A DNA stretch of 64,000 bases from Colwellia sp. Arc7-D (GTDB taxonomy: Bacteria > Pseudomonadota > Gammaproteobacteria > Enterobacterales > Alteromonadaceae), in contig NZ_CP028924.1 of the NCBI RefSeq assembly GCF_003061515.1, positions 4,092,001-4,156,000 on the forward strand, in the 5' to 3' direction. Below are positions 38,373 through 48,164 of the stretch, piece by piece (positions within the stretch are counted from its first letter, which is position 1; each line of letters begins with the position of its first letter). The notes beneath the pieces were generated by a model. It searched no databases, was not told the origin of the DNA, and saw only the letters and a program-made list of their open reading frames with translations. Made by a program: the position numbers and the translations under genes.

Positions 38373-39806
38373 CTAGTTAATAATTAAAATCTCTACACGT
38401 CTATTTTGCGCACGGCCTTCAACAGTTTCATTAGAGGCAACAGGTTTCTCTTTACCAAAGCCATTTGACTGTATGCGATTAACATCAATGTTACCCACTT
38501 GACTCATAAAATCAGCCACAGTTTTTGCTCTGTTTTTAGACAGTGCAAGGTTTAGCTCTGCGCTACCGGTTGAGTCAGTGTGACCTGACACCAAAATTTT
38601 AGAATGAGGAAAGCGACTTATAGCATCATTAATTTTATTTAATAAAGTAAAGTTAGATGATTCAATTTCGCTACTACCAGGTTTAAAAGAAAAACCTTGA
38701 GCACGAATTAAGACATTATCTAATTGTCTGTAAACGGCCGCCTCTTCTTCGTTAAATAGTGACTGTACGCCAGCAAATCTTGCATTGTCTTCACGTTTTT
38801 CTTTTTGCTCTTTTTCAAGCGCCATTTTCGCAGACAAAATAGCTTCATCTTTATCTCGAGCTAAGCGAGATTCACGCGCTTCTAAAGATATTAGTTCGCT
38901 ACTGAGATTATCAGTACGTTGACTAGTTTGCGTTAACGTTTTATGAGCAAAAGCTACAACTTCTTTGTTTAACTCGTTAAAAGGTAAATTGGTGGTAATC
39001 GGCGATAAGGCATACTCAAGCTGCTCTTGATACCAAATAAGCTTTTGCTCTTCAGTAAAATTAGCGTCTTTAAAATACTTATTCATTTCAGCAATACCCT
39101 GAGCGCGCTGAATTAACCAAATAGCACGATTTGAATGCACGTTTGCTTTTTGGGTATTAGACCTATCAGCTTCTAACGTATTTAATGCTAGCTGATACTC
39201 ATCTTGTGCTTGAGCAAATAAAATAGGCGCAACATCATCTAAATCCTGTTTTACTGCTGTATTGATCGTATTTTTAGCAACACTTAACATGTTGGCTTTC
39301 AATGCCGTAAGCTCAATAGCAAGGTATTGGTTTTTTAATTCATTGATATCACGTTTAGCTCGCTCATCTTCACCTAGCTCAAACCAAGCAAGCATTTTCT
39401 TAAACTGTTTCTCAGCGTCGTTAAAGCGCTCAGGTACAAGCTTATCGGCATTAGCACTCAGTGCTTTTTGGCGAGCATCAAACGCTTCTTCAAAAGTGTA
39501 TTTTGCTTTGTTTGATTGTGCTATTGCAGCATTAACTCTATCAACGGTTTCTTTCGCGGTAATATCAGTTGAATCTTTATCTGATTTAGCTTGCTTCAAT
39601 GCATCGTCAAAAGCACGTTGTGCAGCCTTAATTTGTTCTGGCGCATAAAATGCTAAATTTTCCTGATCCGCTTTTTCTAAAAGCTGCTCGGCTTGATTCA
39701 AGGTTGGAAATTTTTTCATCATCTCATTTTCAGATAATGTAACGTTAGAAGCACAACCTGTTATTAATACTAGAGTCAGTGCGCTGGCAATTAGTGTTTT
39801 TTTCAT
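38373..39806 (-). CDS. OmpA-family lipoprotein
   Basis: A protein of about 477 residues. The lipoprotein signal MKKTLIASALTLVLITGC (Cys18) fixes the start at 39806, with AGGA 10 bases upstream; the frame is open further to 39866. A long helical region rich in Glu, Lys and Ala (about 40-360, DUF4398-like) is followed by a C-terminal OmpA domain with HTDSTGSAELNLALSKNRA and GRAQNRRVEI, which binds peptidoglycan. It lies upstream of the CfrX-like gene, matching the role of OprF in the Pseudomonas SigX locus but as a lipoprotein, not a barrel. Confidence 0.85.
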   Translation of the reverse strand: MKKTLIASALTLVLITGCASNVTLSENEMMKKFPTLNQAEQLLEKADQENLAFYAPEQIKAAQRAFDDALKQAKSDKDSTDITAKETVDRVNAAIAQSNKAKYTFEEAFDARQKALSANADKLVPERFNDAEKQFKKMLAWFELGEDERAKRDINELKNQYLAIELTALKANMLSVAKNTINTAVKQDLDDVAPILFAQAQDEYQLALNTLEADRSNTQKANVHSNRAIWLIQRAQGIAEMNKYFKDANFTEEQKLIWYQEQLEYALSPITTNLPFNELNKEVVAFAHKTLTQTSQRTDNLSSELISLEARESRLARDKDEAILSAKMALEKEQKEKREDNARFAGVQSLFNEEEAAVYRQLDNVLIRAQGFSFKPGSSEIESSNFTLLNKINDAISRFPHSKILVSGHTDSTGSAELNLALSKNRAKTVADFMSQVGNIDVNRIQSNGFGKEKPVASNETVEGRAQNRRVEILIIN

Positions 39807-40075
39807 TTTGGTGTCCTTTATATAGCTAATACATAACTGATTAAAATACCCTTTCAAGAAAGGCAATTATGACGTTTGTAGCTATAGACGAGAGGTTGAG
39901 ATAAAAAGTCACAAATTAATGTATTAATCTGTAATTTTTATAAATTTGAGGTATTAGTTTTATATAAAGGAGAATTAAAAAATAAGATTCGTTGAACGAT
40001 CGTAGGTGTTCTATATGTGAGGGTATGCAGACATGAAGCTATGTTTTAGTTGTTATACAGTTAACTTTTAAAAAC

Positions 40076-40112
40076 TTCATAGGCGCTATATATTATATAT
40101 AGCGCCTATGAA
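40076..40112. terminator. 37-bp perfect palindrome, probable ppnP terminator
   Basis: Positions 40076-40112 read the same on both strands around a single central base (18-bp arms). On the minus strand, where ppnP ends 54 bases earlier, a T-rich run follows. A transcription terminator is likely; an operator for the lipoprotein gene is possible. Confidence 0.6.
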
Positions 40113-40165
40113 AATAAGTTTACTGGAAGAGTAACTTATTATTTTAACGTACTAGTAATTTCTAA

Positions 40166-40486
40166 CTATTTATCAGCAATATAAGTACAGCAGTAATCAG
40201 CTAATTCACTTACTTTAATATCAAAAGAAGCGTTGGCTGGAACATAAAAAGATTGGTTGGCCGTTATGGTTTGCCAAGTATCACTACCGGGTAATAACAC
40301 GCTAACAATACCTTGTTGAAATTCCATCAACTCTTTTTCAGCCGTTTTAAAGGTATATTCACCCGGCATCATAATACCTAAGGTTTTGAACGAACCATCT
40401 GCAAAAGTAACTTTTCTGCTAGTGACTTTACCATCAAAATATATACTTGCTACGGTTGAGATAGTGACGTTATTAAATTCTGTCAT
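40166..40486 (-). CDS. ppnP: pyrimidine/purine nucleoside phosphorylase PpnP
   Basis: A 106-residue cupin-fold enzyme that splits nucleosides with phosphate. It is colinear with E. coli YaiE/PpnP: the N-terminal NNVTISTVASIYFDGKVTSR, the middle GIMMPGEYTF and the end LPGSDTWQTI...SFYVPANASFDIKV are conserved. It is short and probably monocistronic, and lies between the OmpA lipoprotein gene and ilvC, all on the minus strand. Confidence 0.92.
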   Translation of the reverse strand: MTEFNNVTISTVASIYFDGKVTSRKVTFADGSFKTLGIMMPGEYTFKTAEKELMEFQQGIVSVLLPGSDTWQTITANQSFYVPANASFDIKVSELADYCCTYIADK

Positions 40487-40535
40487 GAGTTTTCCTTTTT
40501 TACTTAATCAATTCTTGCGCGATAAAAAATGAGAT

Positions 40536-40575
40536 ATAAAAAAAGCGGTACTAGCTAAATGTGCCAACACCGCTT
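40536..40575 (-). terminator. intrinsic terminator of ilvC
   Basis: On the minus strand, 40575-40569 pairs with 40549-40543 (AAGCGGT/ACCGCTT) across a 19-base loop, followed by a run of T at 40542-40536. It lies about 26 bases after the ilvC stop. Confidence 0.65.
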
Positions 40576-40600
40576 GTAATAAACTGTCTAGTTTTAGCTA

Positions 40601-42085
40601 TTAAGCATTCGCTTCTACGATACGCTTCATATCTGTCATGTAGCCACGTAGTTCTTTACCAATTGACTCAACGCCATGGCTGCGAATTGCTTCGTTTACT
40701 TCAATTAAACGCGCGTTATCAACACCATTTGATGTTGACTTTAAGCCTTCGCCTAATTCTTCTAAAGTTAACTTGCTAGCAAATTCTTCTAACAATGGAA
40801 CTGCTGCATGTGAGAATAAGTAGTTACCGTATTCTGCTGTGTCTGAAATAACCACGTTCATTTCGTAAAGCATATTACGTGCAATGGTGTTAGCAATTAA
40901 TGGCGTTTCGTGAAGCGACTCATAGTAAGCTGAAGCATTGATAATGCCAGAGTCAACCATTGCATCAAAGGCCAATTCAACACCGGCTTTAACCATAGCA
41001 ACAACGAAAATGCCTTTATCGTAATATTCTTGCTCTGAAATTTCAGTATCGCAAGTAGGTGCTTTTTCAAAAGACGTTTCAGCCGTCTCTTCACGCCATT
41101 TTAATAAGTTAGCATCGTTGTTATTCCAATCAGCCATCATACCAGCTGAGAAACGACCTTCGATGATGTCATCCATGTGCTTTTGAAATAAAGGACGTAA
41201 AATTTCTTTTAATTCAAGAGACATATCAAACGCTTTAATTTTAGCTGGGTTTGATAAACGGTCCATCATGTTGGTAATGCCACCGTATTTTAAACCTTCA
41301 GTAACACCTTCGATGCCGTATTGTAATAATTTACGTGCATAGCCAGCGTCAACACCTTGAGCCAATAATTGCTTGTGGCCTAAAATCGCGGCAGTTTGCA
41401 ACATACCACAAAGGATAGTTTGCTCGCCCATTAAGTCAGACTTAACTTCAGCAATGAATGAAGACGCTAATACACCAGCGCGATCACCACCGGTTGCTGA
41501 AGCGTAGGCTTTAGCAATAGCCCAGCCATTGCCTTGCGGATCATTTTCAGGGTGAACAGCGATAAGTGTTGGAACACCAAAGCCACGTTTGTATTCTTCA
41601 CGTACTTCAGTACCTGGACATTTTGGTGCAACCATAACCACTGTGATATCAGAACGAATTTGCATGCCTTCTTCAACAATGTTGAAACCATGTGAGTAGG
41701 CTAAAGAAGAGCCTTCTTTCATTAATGGCATTACCGCATTAACCGCAGAAGTATGTTGCTTATCAGGTGTTAAGTTTAATACTAAATCTGCTTGTGGAAT
41801 TAATTCTTGATAGTTGCCAACAGTAAAACCATTTTCTGTCGCCCACTGATACGATTGACGTTTTTCAGCGATAGCGGCATCACGAAGAGCATAAGAGATG
41901 TTTAAACCAGAATCACGCATGTTTAAACCTTGGTTAAGACCTTGAGCGCCACAACCAACAATAACGATATTCCAACCTTTAATAAAATTACAACCGTCAC
42001 TAAATTCCTCACGCTGCATGAAGCGACATTTACCCAATTGCGCCAATTTTTCGCGTAAACTTAGTGTATTAAAATAGTTAGACAT
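40601..42085 (-). CDS. ilvC: ketol-acid reductoisomerase IlvC (long, class II)
   Basis: The NADPH-dependent, Mg-dependent second step of valine, leucine and isoleucine synthesis. The protein has about 494 residues, the long enterobacterial form with a duplicated C-terminal domain. The nucleotide motif is [17 protein letters not shown], and the metal-binding region has [14 protein letters not shown]. The ATG at 42085 has AGGAGA upstream and matches the usual N-terminus; the open frame extends to 42115. It is divergent from its regulator ilvY. Confidence 0.96.
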   Translation of the reverse strand: MSNYFNTLSLREKLAQLGKCRFMQREEFSDGCNFIKGWNIVIVGCGAQGLNQGLNMRDSGLNISYALRDAAIAEKRQSYQWATENGFTVGNYQELIPQADLVLNLTPDKQHTSAVNAVMPLMKEGSSLAYSHGFNIVEEGMQIRSDITVVMVAPKCPGTEVREEYKRGFGVPTLIAVHPENDPQGNGWAIAKAYASATGGDRAGVLASSFIAEVKSDLMGEQTILCGMLQTAAILGHKQLLAQGVDAGYARKLLQYGIEGVTEGLKYGGITNMMDRLSNPAKIKAFDMSLELKEILRPLFQKHMDDIIEGRFSAGMMADWNNNDANLLKWREETAETSFEKAPTCDTEISEQEYYDKGIFVVAMVKAGVELAFDAMVDSGIINASAYYESLHETPLIANTIARNMLYEMNVVISDTAEYGNYLFSHAAVPLLEEFASKLTLEELGEGLKSTSNGVDNARLIEVNEAIRSHGVESIGKELRGYMTDMKRIVEANA

Positions 42086-42191
42086 ATTGTTCTCCTGTGC
42101 TTGGTGGTTGACCAAGAAATTAGTTAGGTGGTCAGTTTGTTGACCTTGACGCTATCATAGCGAAAACTTAACGTTGCTTAAAATGATATAT

Positions 42192-42219
42192 TTGCATTGC
42201 AGTGTTGCATAATTTGCAA
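42192..42219. promoter_or_regulatory. IlvY operator in the ilvC/ilvY divergent region
   Basis: A perfect inverted repeat TTGCA-N5-TGCAA at 42205-42219, and a second TTGCA cluster at 42192-42200, lie between divergent ilvC and ilvY. This matches LysR-type sites and the paired IlvY operators of E. coli. IlvY with acetolactate or acetohydroxybutyrate should activate ilvC here. Confidence 0.6.
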
Positions 42220-42255
42220 TACAGTTTGATTGAATCTAACTATTTAGGAAAAAAT

Positions 42256-43149
42256 GTGGAATTAAAATCATTGCGGATGTTTGTCGATTTAGCCAAATCA
42301 CTGCATTTTGGTAAAACCGCAGAACTTCATCATGTTAGCCCTTCAACGTTAAGTCGAGTAATTCAACGACTGGAAACTGAATTAGGTAACCCATTACTGC
42401 ATCGCGATAATCGTACCGTAGTGTTAAGCGAAGCAGGAAAACAGTTTTACCAATTTGCTGAGCAACAACTTGAGCAATGGCAGTTATTGCAGCTTTCGCT
42501 AAACCAGAAGCACGCGGAACTGCAAGGAAAACTGCATATTTATTGTTCTGTTACCGCGGCGTATAGTCATTTACCACCGTTGCTAGAACGTTTTCGCCAG
42601 CAGCATCCAATGGTTGAAATTATGTTAACGACGGGTGACGCAGCCGACGGACTAGTGCAAGTGGAAAAGCAAGCGGTAGATCTTGCCATTGCAGCTAAAC
42701 CTGAACAGTTATCTAGAATCTTTAGCTTTCATCATTTGGCAAAAATACCCGTTTCAGTGATCGCACCTACGATGGTGTGCCAAGTTCAGCAACAAATTCA
42801 GCAAGACTTTATTTGGTCTGAAATACCCATTATTTTGCCTGAACACGGTCCCGCGCGAAAACGTTTTGAATATTGGTTTCGCAAAAAACAACAAGGTAAA
42901 GCCAATATCTACGCGACGGTTTCAGGACACGAGGCACTGGTCAGCATGGTAGCTTTAGGTTGCGGAGTTGGTATTGTGCCGCGCGTGGTGGTTGAAAATA
43001 GCCCTGTTAAAGATCGAGTTCAGTTTCTAGAGGATGTGGGTGAAATTGAACCGTTCGATCTTGGTGTATGCTGTTTGAATCAAAGTAGAGATAAGCCTTT
43101 GATTCAGGCATTTTTTGAAGCAATTCATTCATATCAGTCTGATCAGTAG
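42256..43149 (+). CDS. ilvY: LysR-family activator IlvY
   Basis: The regulator of ilvC. The protein has about 297 residues. The N-terminal winged helix-turn-helix (SLHFGKTAELHHVSPSTLSRVIQRLE) and the inducer domain (YCSVTAAYSHLPPLLERFR, TTGDAADGLVQVE, ATVSGHEALVSMVALGCGVGIVP) closely follow enterobacterial IlvY. GTG at 42256 is preferred, with TAGGA 6 bases upstream. An upstream GTG at 42202 would put the coding region inside the operator. A 7-base tandem repeat lies across its stop codon. Confidence 0.93.
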   Translation: MELKSLRMFVDLAKSLHFGKTAELHHVSPSTLSRVIQRLETELGNPLLHRDNRTVVLSEAGKQFYQFAEQQLEQWQLLQLSLNQKHAELQGKLHIYCSVTAAYSHLPPLLERFRQQHPMVEIMLTTGDAADGLVQVEKQAVDLAIAAKPEQLSRIFSFHHLAKIPVSVIAPTMVCQVQQQIQQDFIWSEIPIILPEHGPARKRFEYWFRKKQQGKANIYATVSGHEALVSMVALGCGVGIVPRVVVENSPVKDRVQFLEDVGEIEPFDLGVCCLNQSRDKPLIQAFFEAIHSYQSDQ

Positions 43150-43169
43150 TCAGTAGTCAGTAGTCAGTA
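43144..43169. repeat. 7-base tandem repeat at the ilvY 3' end
   Basis: Three copies of CAGTAGT plus CAGTA, starting inside the last ilvY codons and running past the TAG stop. Confidence 0.8.
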
Positions 43170-43188
43170 AAGTACATTACAGCCGTGG

Positions 43189-44705
43189 TCATATTGCGTC
43201 TGTTAAGTGACGCAATATTCTATCCATCGCCCGATACGACAGGGCTTCAATTAAATGTTTTCGCTCTATGTGCTCTAACGACTCCATGTCAGCCAATGTG
43301 CGCGCGATTTTAAGTATTTTATGATGTGCTCTGGTTGATAAATTAAGCTTTTCAATGGCAAGCTCTAGAAATTCACTGTCATCAGCGTTTAAATGGCAGA
43401 AGCTTCTCACTTCGGCACTGCTGAGTTGCGCATTAGCTTTGCCTTGGCGTGATATCTGTTTTTGATGACAAATACTGACTCTTTTTTGAATGGTGCGACT
43501 CGACTCACCTTTGCCATTATCGTTAGCCCACATACCGCGCGGTAATCGGGTTACTTCAATCTGAATGTCAATACGATCTAAAAATGGCCCTGAAAGCCGA
43601 TTAAGATAACGTAATACTTGCTCAGGTGTACTGCGTTTATCATTATAAAATCCAGTTGGGCTAGGATTCATCGCAGCCACTAGCTGAAATTGTGCCGGAA
43701 AAGTTTGTTTAACCAGCGCCCGCGAAATAGTCACTTCTCCCGATTCTAATGGTTCGCGTAATACATCGAGAACTTTGCGTTCAAACTCTGGTAACTCATC
43801 AAGAAAAAGCACACCGTTATGCGCCAGTGAAATTTCACCCGGTTGAGGATGACTACCGCCACCCACTAGCGCCGCTGACGAGGCCGTATGATGCGGAGCC
43901 CGAAAAGGGCGTGTTAACCAAGACTCAGGACTAATGTTTTTATGACAAATAGATTGAATTGCCGCACTCGATAACGCTTCTTGCTCAGTCATCGGCGGTA
44001 AAATTCCCGGTAACCGACTCGCCAGCATGGTTTTACCTGTACCTGGTGGACCAATAAAAAGTAAATTATGTCGGCCACTTGCCGCAAGCTCTAATGCACG
44101 CTTGGCTAGCGGCTGCCCTACAACATCAGCAATGTCATATTCGCTTTTCGTTTCATATTCCTGCAAAGTTCTTGTCGCTACGAGCGGTAAGCTCTGTTGT
44201 TTCAAAAAATGAGGAAATAGCTGGCTTAAATGTGACAGGCTTAATATTTTTACCTGTTGAACCCAACTTGCTTGTTCTGCGTTTTCACTGGGTATCACTA
44301 ATGTGCGGCCACTTTCTTTACAGGCCATTGCCATTGGAATTTCTCCAATAATGGATCTTAACTCCCCGACAAGGCTAACTCGCCAGCAAATTCATATTGA
44401 TTTAAGTCGGTATCTGGTAATTGGGCAGCGGCGGCAAGAATACCAATGGCAATTGGCAGATCAAAGCGACCTCCCTCTTTAGGCAAGTCAGCAGGAGCTA
44501 GGTTTACAGTAATGCGTTTGGCAGGGAACTCATAACCACAATTTATAATCGCACTGCGCACACGATCTTTAGCTTCTCGAACAGAGGTTTCAGGTAAACC
44601 TACAATGTTGAATGCAGGTAATCCATTGGCTAAGTGTACTTCTACGGTAACTAAGGGAGATTCGAGCCCAATGCGAGCTCGACTAAAAACACAGGCTAAG
44701 GTCAT
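43189..44705 (-). CDS. comM: ComM/YifB Mg-chelatase-like ATPase, interrupted by a frameshift
   Basis: An AAA+ protein that promotes branch migration during natural transformation in Vibrio. The first frame (44705-44358) has the N-terminal domain (GLESPLVTVEVHLANGLPAFNIVGLPE) up to ELALSG. The second (44334-43189) has Walker A GPPGTGKTM, HHTASSAALVGGG and LFLDELPEF. Together they make about 505 residues, the normal size. One extra base in the C run at 44364-44367 (plus strand) joins them as SGELRSIIGEIPMA, as in homologues. This is either a recent frameshift or a read error. It is divergent from ilvL, as in E. coli. Confidence 0.88.
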
Positions 44706-44854
44706 AAAAATCCATTTTTATTTTTACATATCTAAACAAAAGTGTAGTTAAGTAAACCTTATTGTGCGAAAAATAATCACGCAAAGTTTAATAAGATCAG
44801 GTAGCGGTTATAACTAGGAATTTTTATTTATCTAAAAAAACACTAACAAACCAC

Positions 44855-44884
44855 TTGCGCTTGATATTAGAGCTATGGTACTAA
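44855..44884 (+). promoter_or_regulatory. possible promoter of ilvLGMEDA
   Basis: TTGCGC (44855-44860) and an extended -10 (TGG-TACTAA, to 44884), about 62 bases before the leader peptide. The -35 is weak. Confidence 0.35.
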
Positions 44885-44946
44885 TTTAAATAGGCTGAAA
44901 ACTCTTAGTGCTCAAACTAATAAACTTACAGATAATATTAATAAAT

Positions 44947-45027
44947 ATGCAAAATTCTATCTTAGTGATTATTAACGTCCTCATCGTGGTGATTCTTAAA
45001 TCGTCGCGGGGGAATTTGTTGAGCTAA
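44947..45027 (+). CDS. ilvL: ilv operon leader peptide IlvL
   Basis: A 26-codon reading frame, of which 14 codons are Ile, Leu or Val, clustered at positions 5-17 (ILVIINVLIVVIL). It precedes a GC-rich hairpin and ilvG. This is the design of the E. coli ilvGMEDA leader: ribosome stalling at these codons when charged tRNAs are scarce lets the antiterminator form. Confidence 0.85.
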   Translation: MQNSILVIINVLIVVILKSSRGNLLS

Positions 45028-45086
45028 AGAAAATAAAAAATCTTAAAATAACAAACCCCCCGCTCCGCAAGGACCGGGGGGTTTGT
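45007..45086 (+). promoter_or_regulatory. ilv attenuator: antiterminator and terminator hairpin
   Basis: The terminator stem pairs 45051-45062 with 45075-45086 (ACAAACCCCCCG and its complement), topped by TCC-GCAA-GGA; it is close to the E. coli ilv terminator. Positions 45007-45012 and 45015-45020 (CGGGGG, TTTGTT) can pair with 45050-45062 to form the antiterminator. The T-run after the terminator is poor, so Rho or a paused polymerase may help. Confidence 0.8.
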
Positions 45087-45226
45087 CGTTATTAAATTAT
45101 TAAACAGCGCGCAGCGCACAAACATTATTAACCTTTGGAGAATACTTATTAATTACTAAAATTTTATACTTTTCATTAAAGTGAATAGTTTATGAATAAA
45201 ATGTTATTAAAAAGTTAAATATACAC

Positions 45227-46891
45227 ATGACAACTGAAAAAAAATTAACCGGCGCGAGCTTATTATTTAACGTGCTAGAACAGCATGGTGTTGAACATGT
45301 GTTTGGCTACCCAGGTGGCGCAATAATGCCGATTTATGATGCACTTTATGATAGTGGCGTTGAGCATTTTTTGTGTCGCCATGAACAAGGGGCTGCTTTC
45401 TCTGCTGTAGGCTATGCAAGGGCTTCAGGCAAGGTTGGTGTTTGCCTTGCAACATCAGGTCCTGGCGCTACAAACCTGATCACAGGTCTTGCAGATGCGT
45501 TGGCTGATTCAATTCCAGTGGTAGCAATAACCGGCCAAGTAGCAACTGCTGCTATGGGTTCAGATGCTTTCCAAGAAATAGACATTTTTGGTTTATCTCT
45601 AGCGTGTACTAAGCATTCTTTTCAAGTAACCAATATTGATGATTTAGCCGACGTTTTACACCAAGCTTTTGCCATTGCATTAGAAGGTAGACAAGGGCCG
45701 GTGTTGGTTGATATTCCAAAAGACATTCAAATTGCAGCCGTTAACGGTTGTGTAGATGATTTAGTTAATTTACAAAACAAAGTTAAATTACCTCCTGCCA
45801 ACGTAGGCAACGCTATTGCATTATTAAACCAAGCGAAAAAACCTATTTTATATGTTGGTGGTGGTGTTGGTATGGCCAATGCTATTGATGAATTACGAGA
45901 CTTTGCCAAAATAACAGGCCTACCTTGTGTGTCAACACTAAAAGGGTTAGGCGCGATTGACCCAGAAGATAAATATTATATGGGTATGTTAGGTATGCAC
46001 GGCACTAAAGCCTCTAATTTAGCCGTACAAGAATGTGATTTATTAATCGCCGTTGGTGCCAGGTTTGATGACCGGGTTACTGGTAAACTTAACGAATTCG
46101 CGCCACATGCAAAAGTAATCCACTTTGATATTGATACCGCTGAAATTAACAAACGTCGCATTGCCGATGCCTCTATATTAGGTGATTTAAAAGTTAATTT
46201 ACCCGCGCTAGCTATTCCATTATCGATTGAGCCTTGGAGAGCGTTTTGTTTACAGATGAACCAAGATTATGCGTGGGATTATAATCACCCAGGCGACACG
46301 ATTTTTGCACCAGCAGTTTTAAAAGAAATTAGTGACAAAATGCCTAAAAACAGTTGTGTAACTACTGATGTAGGACAACATCAAATGTGGGCAGCACAAC
46401 ACATGGTATTTGACGACCCAAGTAATTTCTTAACGAGTGCTGGCATGGGTACTATGGGCTTTGGTGTACCTGCCGCCGTTGGTGCTCAAGTCAGTCGACC
46501 AACAGACTGCATTATTGCGGTTTCAGGTGATGGCTCGTTTATGATGAATGTACAAGAGTTATCAACCATTAAACGTTTTCAATTACCGGTTAAAATAGTA
46601 CTAATAGATAACGCCAAACTCGGTATGGTTCGCCAATGGCAAGACCTATTTTTCAATGGCCGATTAAGTGAAACTGATTTAGCTGATAACCCTGATTTTA
46701 TTATGCTCGCCAATGCTTTTGATATTAAAGCTCAAATGATCACGAAAAAGTCAGAAGTAAGTGCTGCTATTGAAGAAATGCTAGAACACGATGGTCCTTA
46801 TTTATTACAAGTTAAAATTGATGCACAAGACAACGTATGGCCATTAGTGCCACCGAATACGGCAAACGATAAAATGATGGAGAGTACCTAA
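45227..46891 (+). CDS. ilvG: acetolactate synthase II large subunit IlvG
   Basis: A ThDP- and FAD-dependent enzyme condensing pyruvate with pyruvate or 2-oxobutyrate, the first committed step of branched-chain amino-acid synthesis. The protein has 554 residues and is intact, unlike the frameshifted ilvG of E. coli K-12. The N-terminal [14 protein letters not shown]...[17 protein letters not shown] holds the catalytic Glu. The ThDP motif is [30 protein letters not shown]. ilvM follows directly (TAA then ATG). Confidence 0.95.
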   Translation: MTTEKKLTGASLLFNVLEQHGVEHVFGYPGGAIMPIYDALYDSGVEHFLCRHEQGAAFSAVGYARASGKVGVCLATSGPGATNLITGLADALADSIPVVAITGQVATAAMGSDAFQEIDIFGLSLACTKHSFQVTNIDDLADVLHQAFAIALEGRQGPVLVDIPKDIQIAAVNGCVDDLVNLQNKVKLPPANVGNAIALLNQAKKPILYVGGGVGMANAIDELRDFAKITGLPCVSTLKGLGAIDPEDKYYMGMLGMHGTKASNLAVQECDLLIAVGARFDDRVTGKLNEFAPHAKVIHFDIDTAEINKRRIADASILGDLKVNLPALAIPLSIEPWRAFCLQMNQDYAWDYNHPGDTIFAPAVLKEISDKMPKNSCVTTDVGQHQMWAAQHMVFDDPSNFLTSAGMGTMGFGVPAAVGAQVSRPTDCIIAVSGDGSFMMNVQELSTIKRFQLPVKIVLIDNAKLGMVRQWQDLFFNGRLSETDLADNPDFIMLANAFDIKAQMITKKSEVSAAIEEMLEHDGPYLLQVKIDAQDNVWPLVPPNTANDKMMEST

Positions 46892-47149
46892 ATGAATAAT
46901 TATCAATTAACGATATCAGTGGATGATAAGCAAGTGGTACTTGAGCGCATTTTACAGGTCACACGTTATCGTGGTTTTTTAATCAGTGGTATGAATGCCA
47001 AAGTAAATACCGGCACAAATATAGGTACGATTGAATTAATGGTTAGAAGTGAACGTCCTATTGAACTTTTAGTTGATCAAATTAATAAACTGATCGACAT
47101 CAAAGAGGTCAAAGTAGACAATAGAGCATCGCAGCAATGCATTGCATAA
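46892..47149 (+). CDS. ilvM: acetolactate synthase II small subunit IlvM
   Basis: An 85-residue regulatory subunit with one ACT domain (LTISVDDKQVVLERILQVTRYRGFLISGMNAK). It stabilises IlvG and sets its activity; the short ACT form fits the valine-resistant isozyme II. It starts immediately after the ilvG stop, and ilvE follows 91 bases later. Confidence 0.93.
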   Translation: MNNYQLTISVDDKQVVLERILQVTRYRGFLISGMNAKVNTGTNIGTIELMVRSERPIELLVDQINKLIDIKEVKVDNRASQQCIA

Positions 47150-47240
47150 TGCTGAGTTACACTTACGACAATACATAATACAATTTCATCAGTTAATGTT
47201 TTAAAACTGGTTGATACGCAACAAAATTTAGGAATAGAAA

Positions 47241-48164
47241 ATGGCTAAAGTGAACGCAGAACTAATTTGGTTTAACGGTGAACTCATGCCGTGGCAGAAT
47301 GCTACGGTACATGTAATGAGTCATGCCCTACACTACGGGTCGTCAGTATTTGAAGGTATTCGTGCTTATAACACCCATAAAGGCACCTGTATTTTCCGTT
47401 TAGAAGAACATATTAAGCGCTTATTCGATTCAGCAAAAATATACCGCATGAACATCCCTTTTACCGAAGAGCAGGTGGTTCAAGCCTGTAAAGATGCGGT
47501 ATCAAAAAACAACTTAAAATCAGCCTATTTACGTCCATTAGTATTTTTAGGTGATATTGGTATGGGTCTTCGTCCACCTATCGACGCGGTTGCTGATGTA
47601 ATGATTGCTGCCTTTAGTTGGGAAGCTTACTTAGGTGCTGATGCTATTGAAAACGGTGTAGAAGTAGGTGTTTCAAGTTGGAACCGTCTTGCACCTAACA
47701 CTATGCCAACCGCAGCAAAAGCTGGTGGTAACTACTTATCATCACAATTAATATCTACTGAAGCTGCTCGTCATGGTTATGCTGAAGGTGTCGCTTTAGA
47801 TATAAATAACATGGTAAGTGAAGGCGCAGGTCAAAACTTATTTCTTATCAAAAAAGGTGTGCTTTATACGCCTCCTGGCACGGCTTCAATCTTACAAGGT
47901 TTAACGCGTGACACTGTATTTTTCCTTGCTAAGCAATTGGGTTACGAAGTACGTGAAGAATCAATTTCTCGCGAATCTTTATACCTAGCAGATGAATTCT
48001 TCATGTGTGGTACAGCAACTGAAGTGGTACCAGTGAAGTCAGTTGACGGTATTGCTGTTGGTGATGGTTCGCGTGGACCTATTACTAAAGCGATTCAAGA
48101 TGCATTTTTTGGTATCTTTAACGGTACTACTGAAGTGCCTGAAGGCTGGTTAGACGAAGTTTAA
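47241..48164 (+). CDS. ilvE: branched-chain aminotransferase IlvE
   Basis: The PLP enzyme that makes valine, leucine and isoleucine from their 2-oxo acids with glutamate. The protein has 307 residues. The N-terminal WFNGELMPWQNATVHVMSHALHYG and SSVFEGIRAY are typical; the PLP Lys is near residue 160 (PTAAKAGGNYLSS), and GTATEVVPVKSVDG closes the active site. Confidence 0.95.
   Translation: MAKVNAELIWFNGELMPWQNATVHVMSHALHYGSSVFEGIRAYNTHKGTCIFRLEEHIKRLFDSAKIYRMNIPFTEEQVVQACKDAVSKNNLKSAYLRPLVFLGDIGMGLRPPIDAVADVMIAAFSWEAYLGADAIENGVEVGVSSWNRLAPNTMPTAAKAGGNYLSSQLISTEAARHGYAEGVALDINNMVSEGAGQNLFLIKKGVLYTPPGTASILQGLTRDTVFFLAKQLGYEVREESISRESLYLADEFFMCGTATEVVPVKSVDGIAVGDGSRGPITKAIQDAFFGIFNGTTEVPEGWLDEV

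Noticed and set aside
39262..39648. 128-codon plus-strand open frame opposite the OmpA lipoprotein gene
   Set aside because: It mirrors the Glu/Lys/Ala-rich coding strand of a clear gene; no ribosome site or recognisable domain.
43191..43218. 10-bp inverted repeat at the comM 3' end as a terminator
   Set aside because: It lies within comM codons and lacks a T-tract in either direction; function is too uncertain to list.
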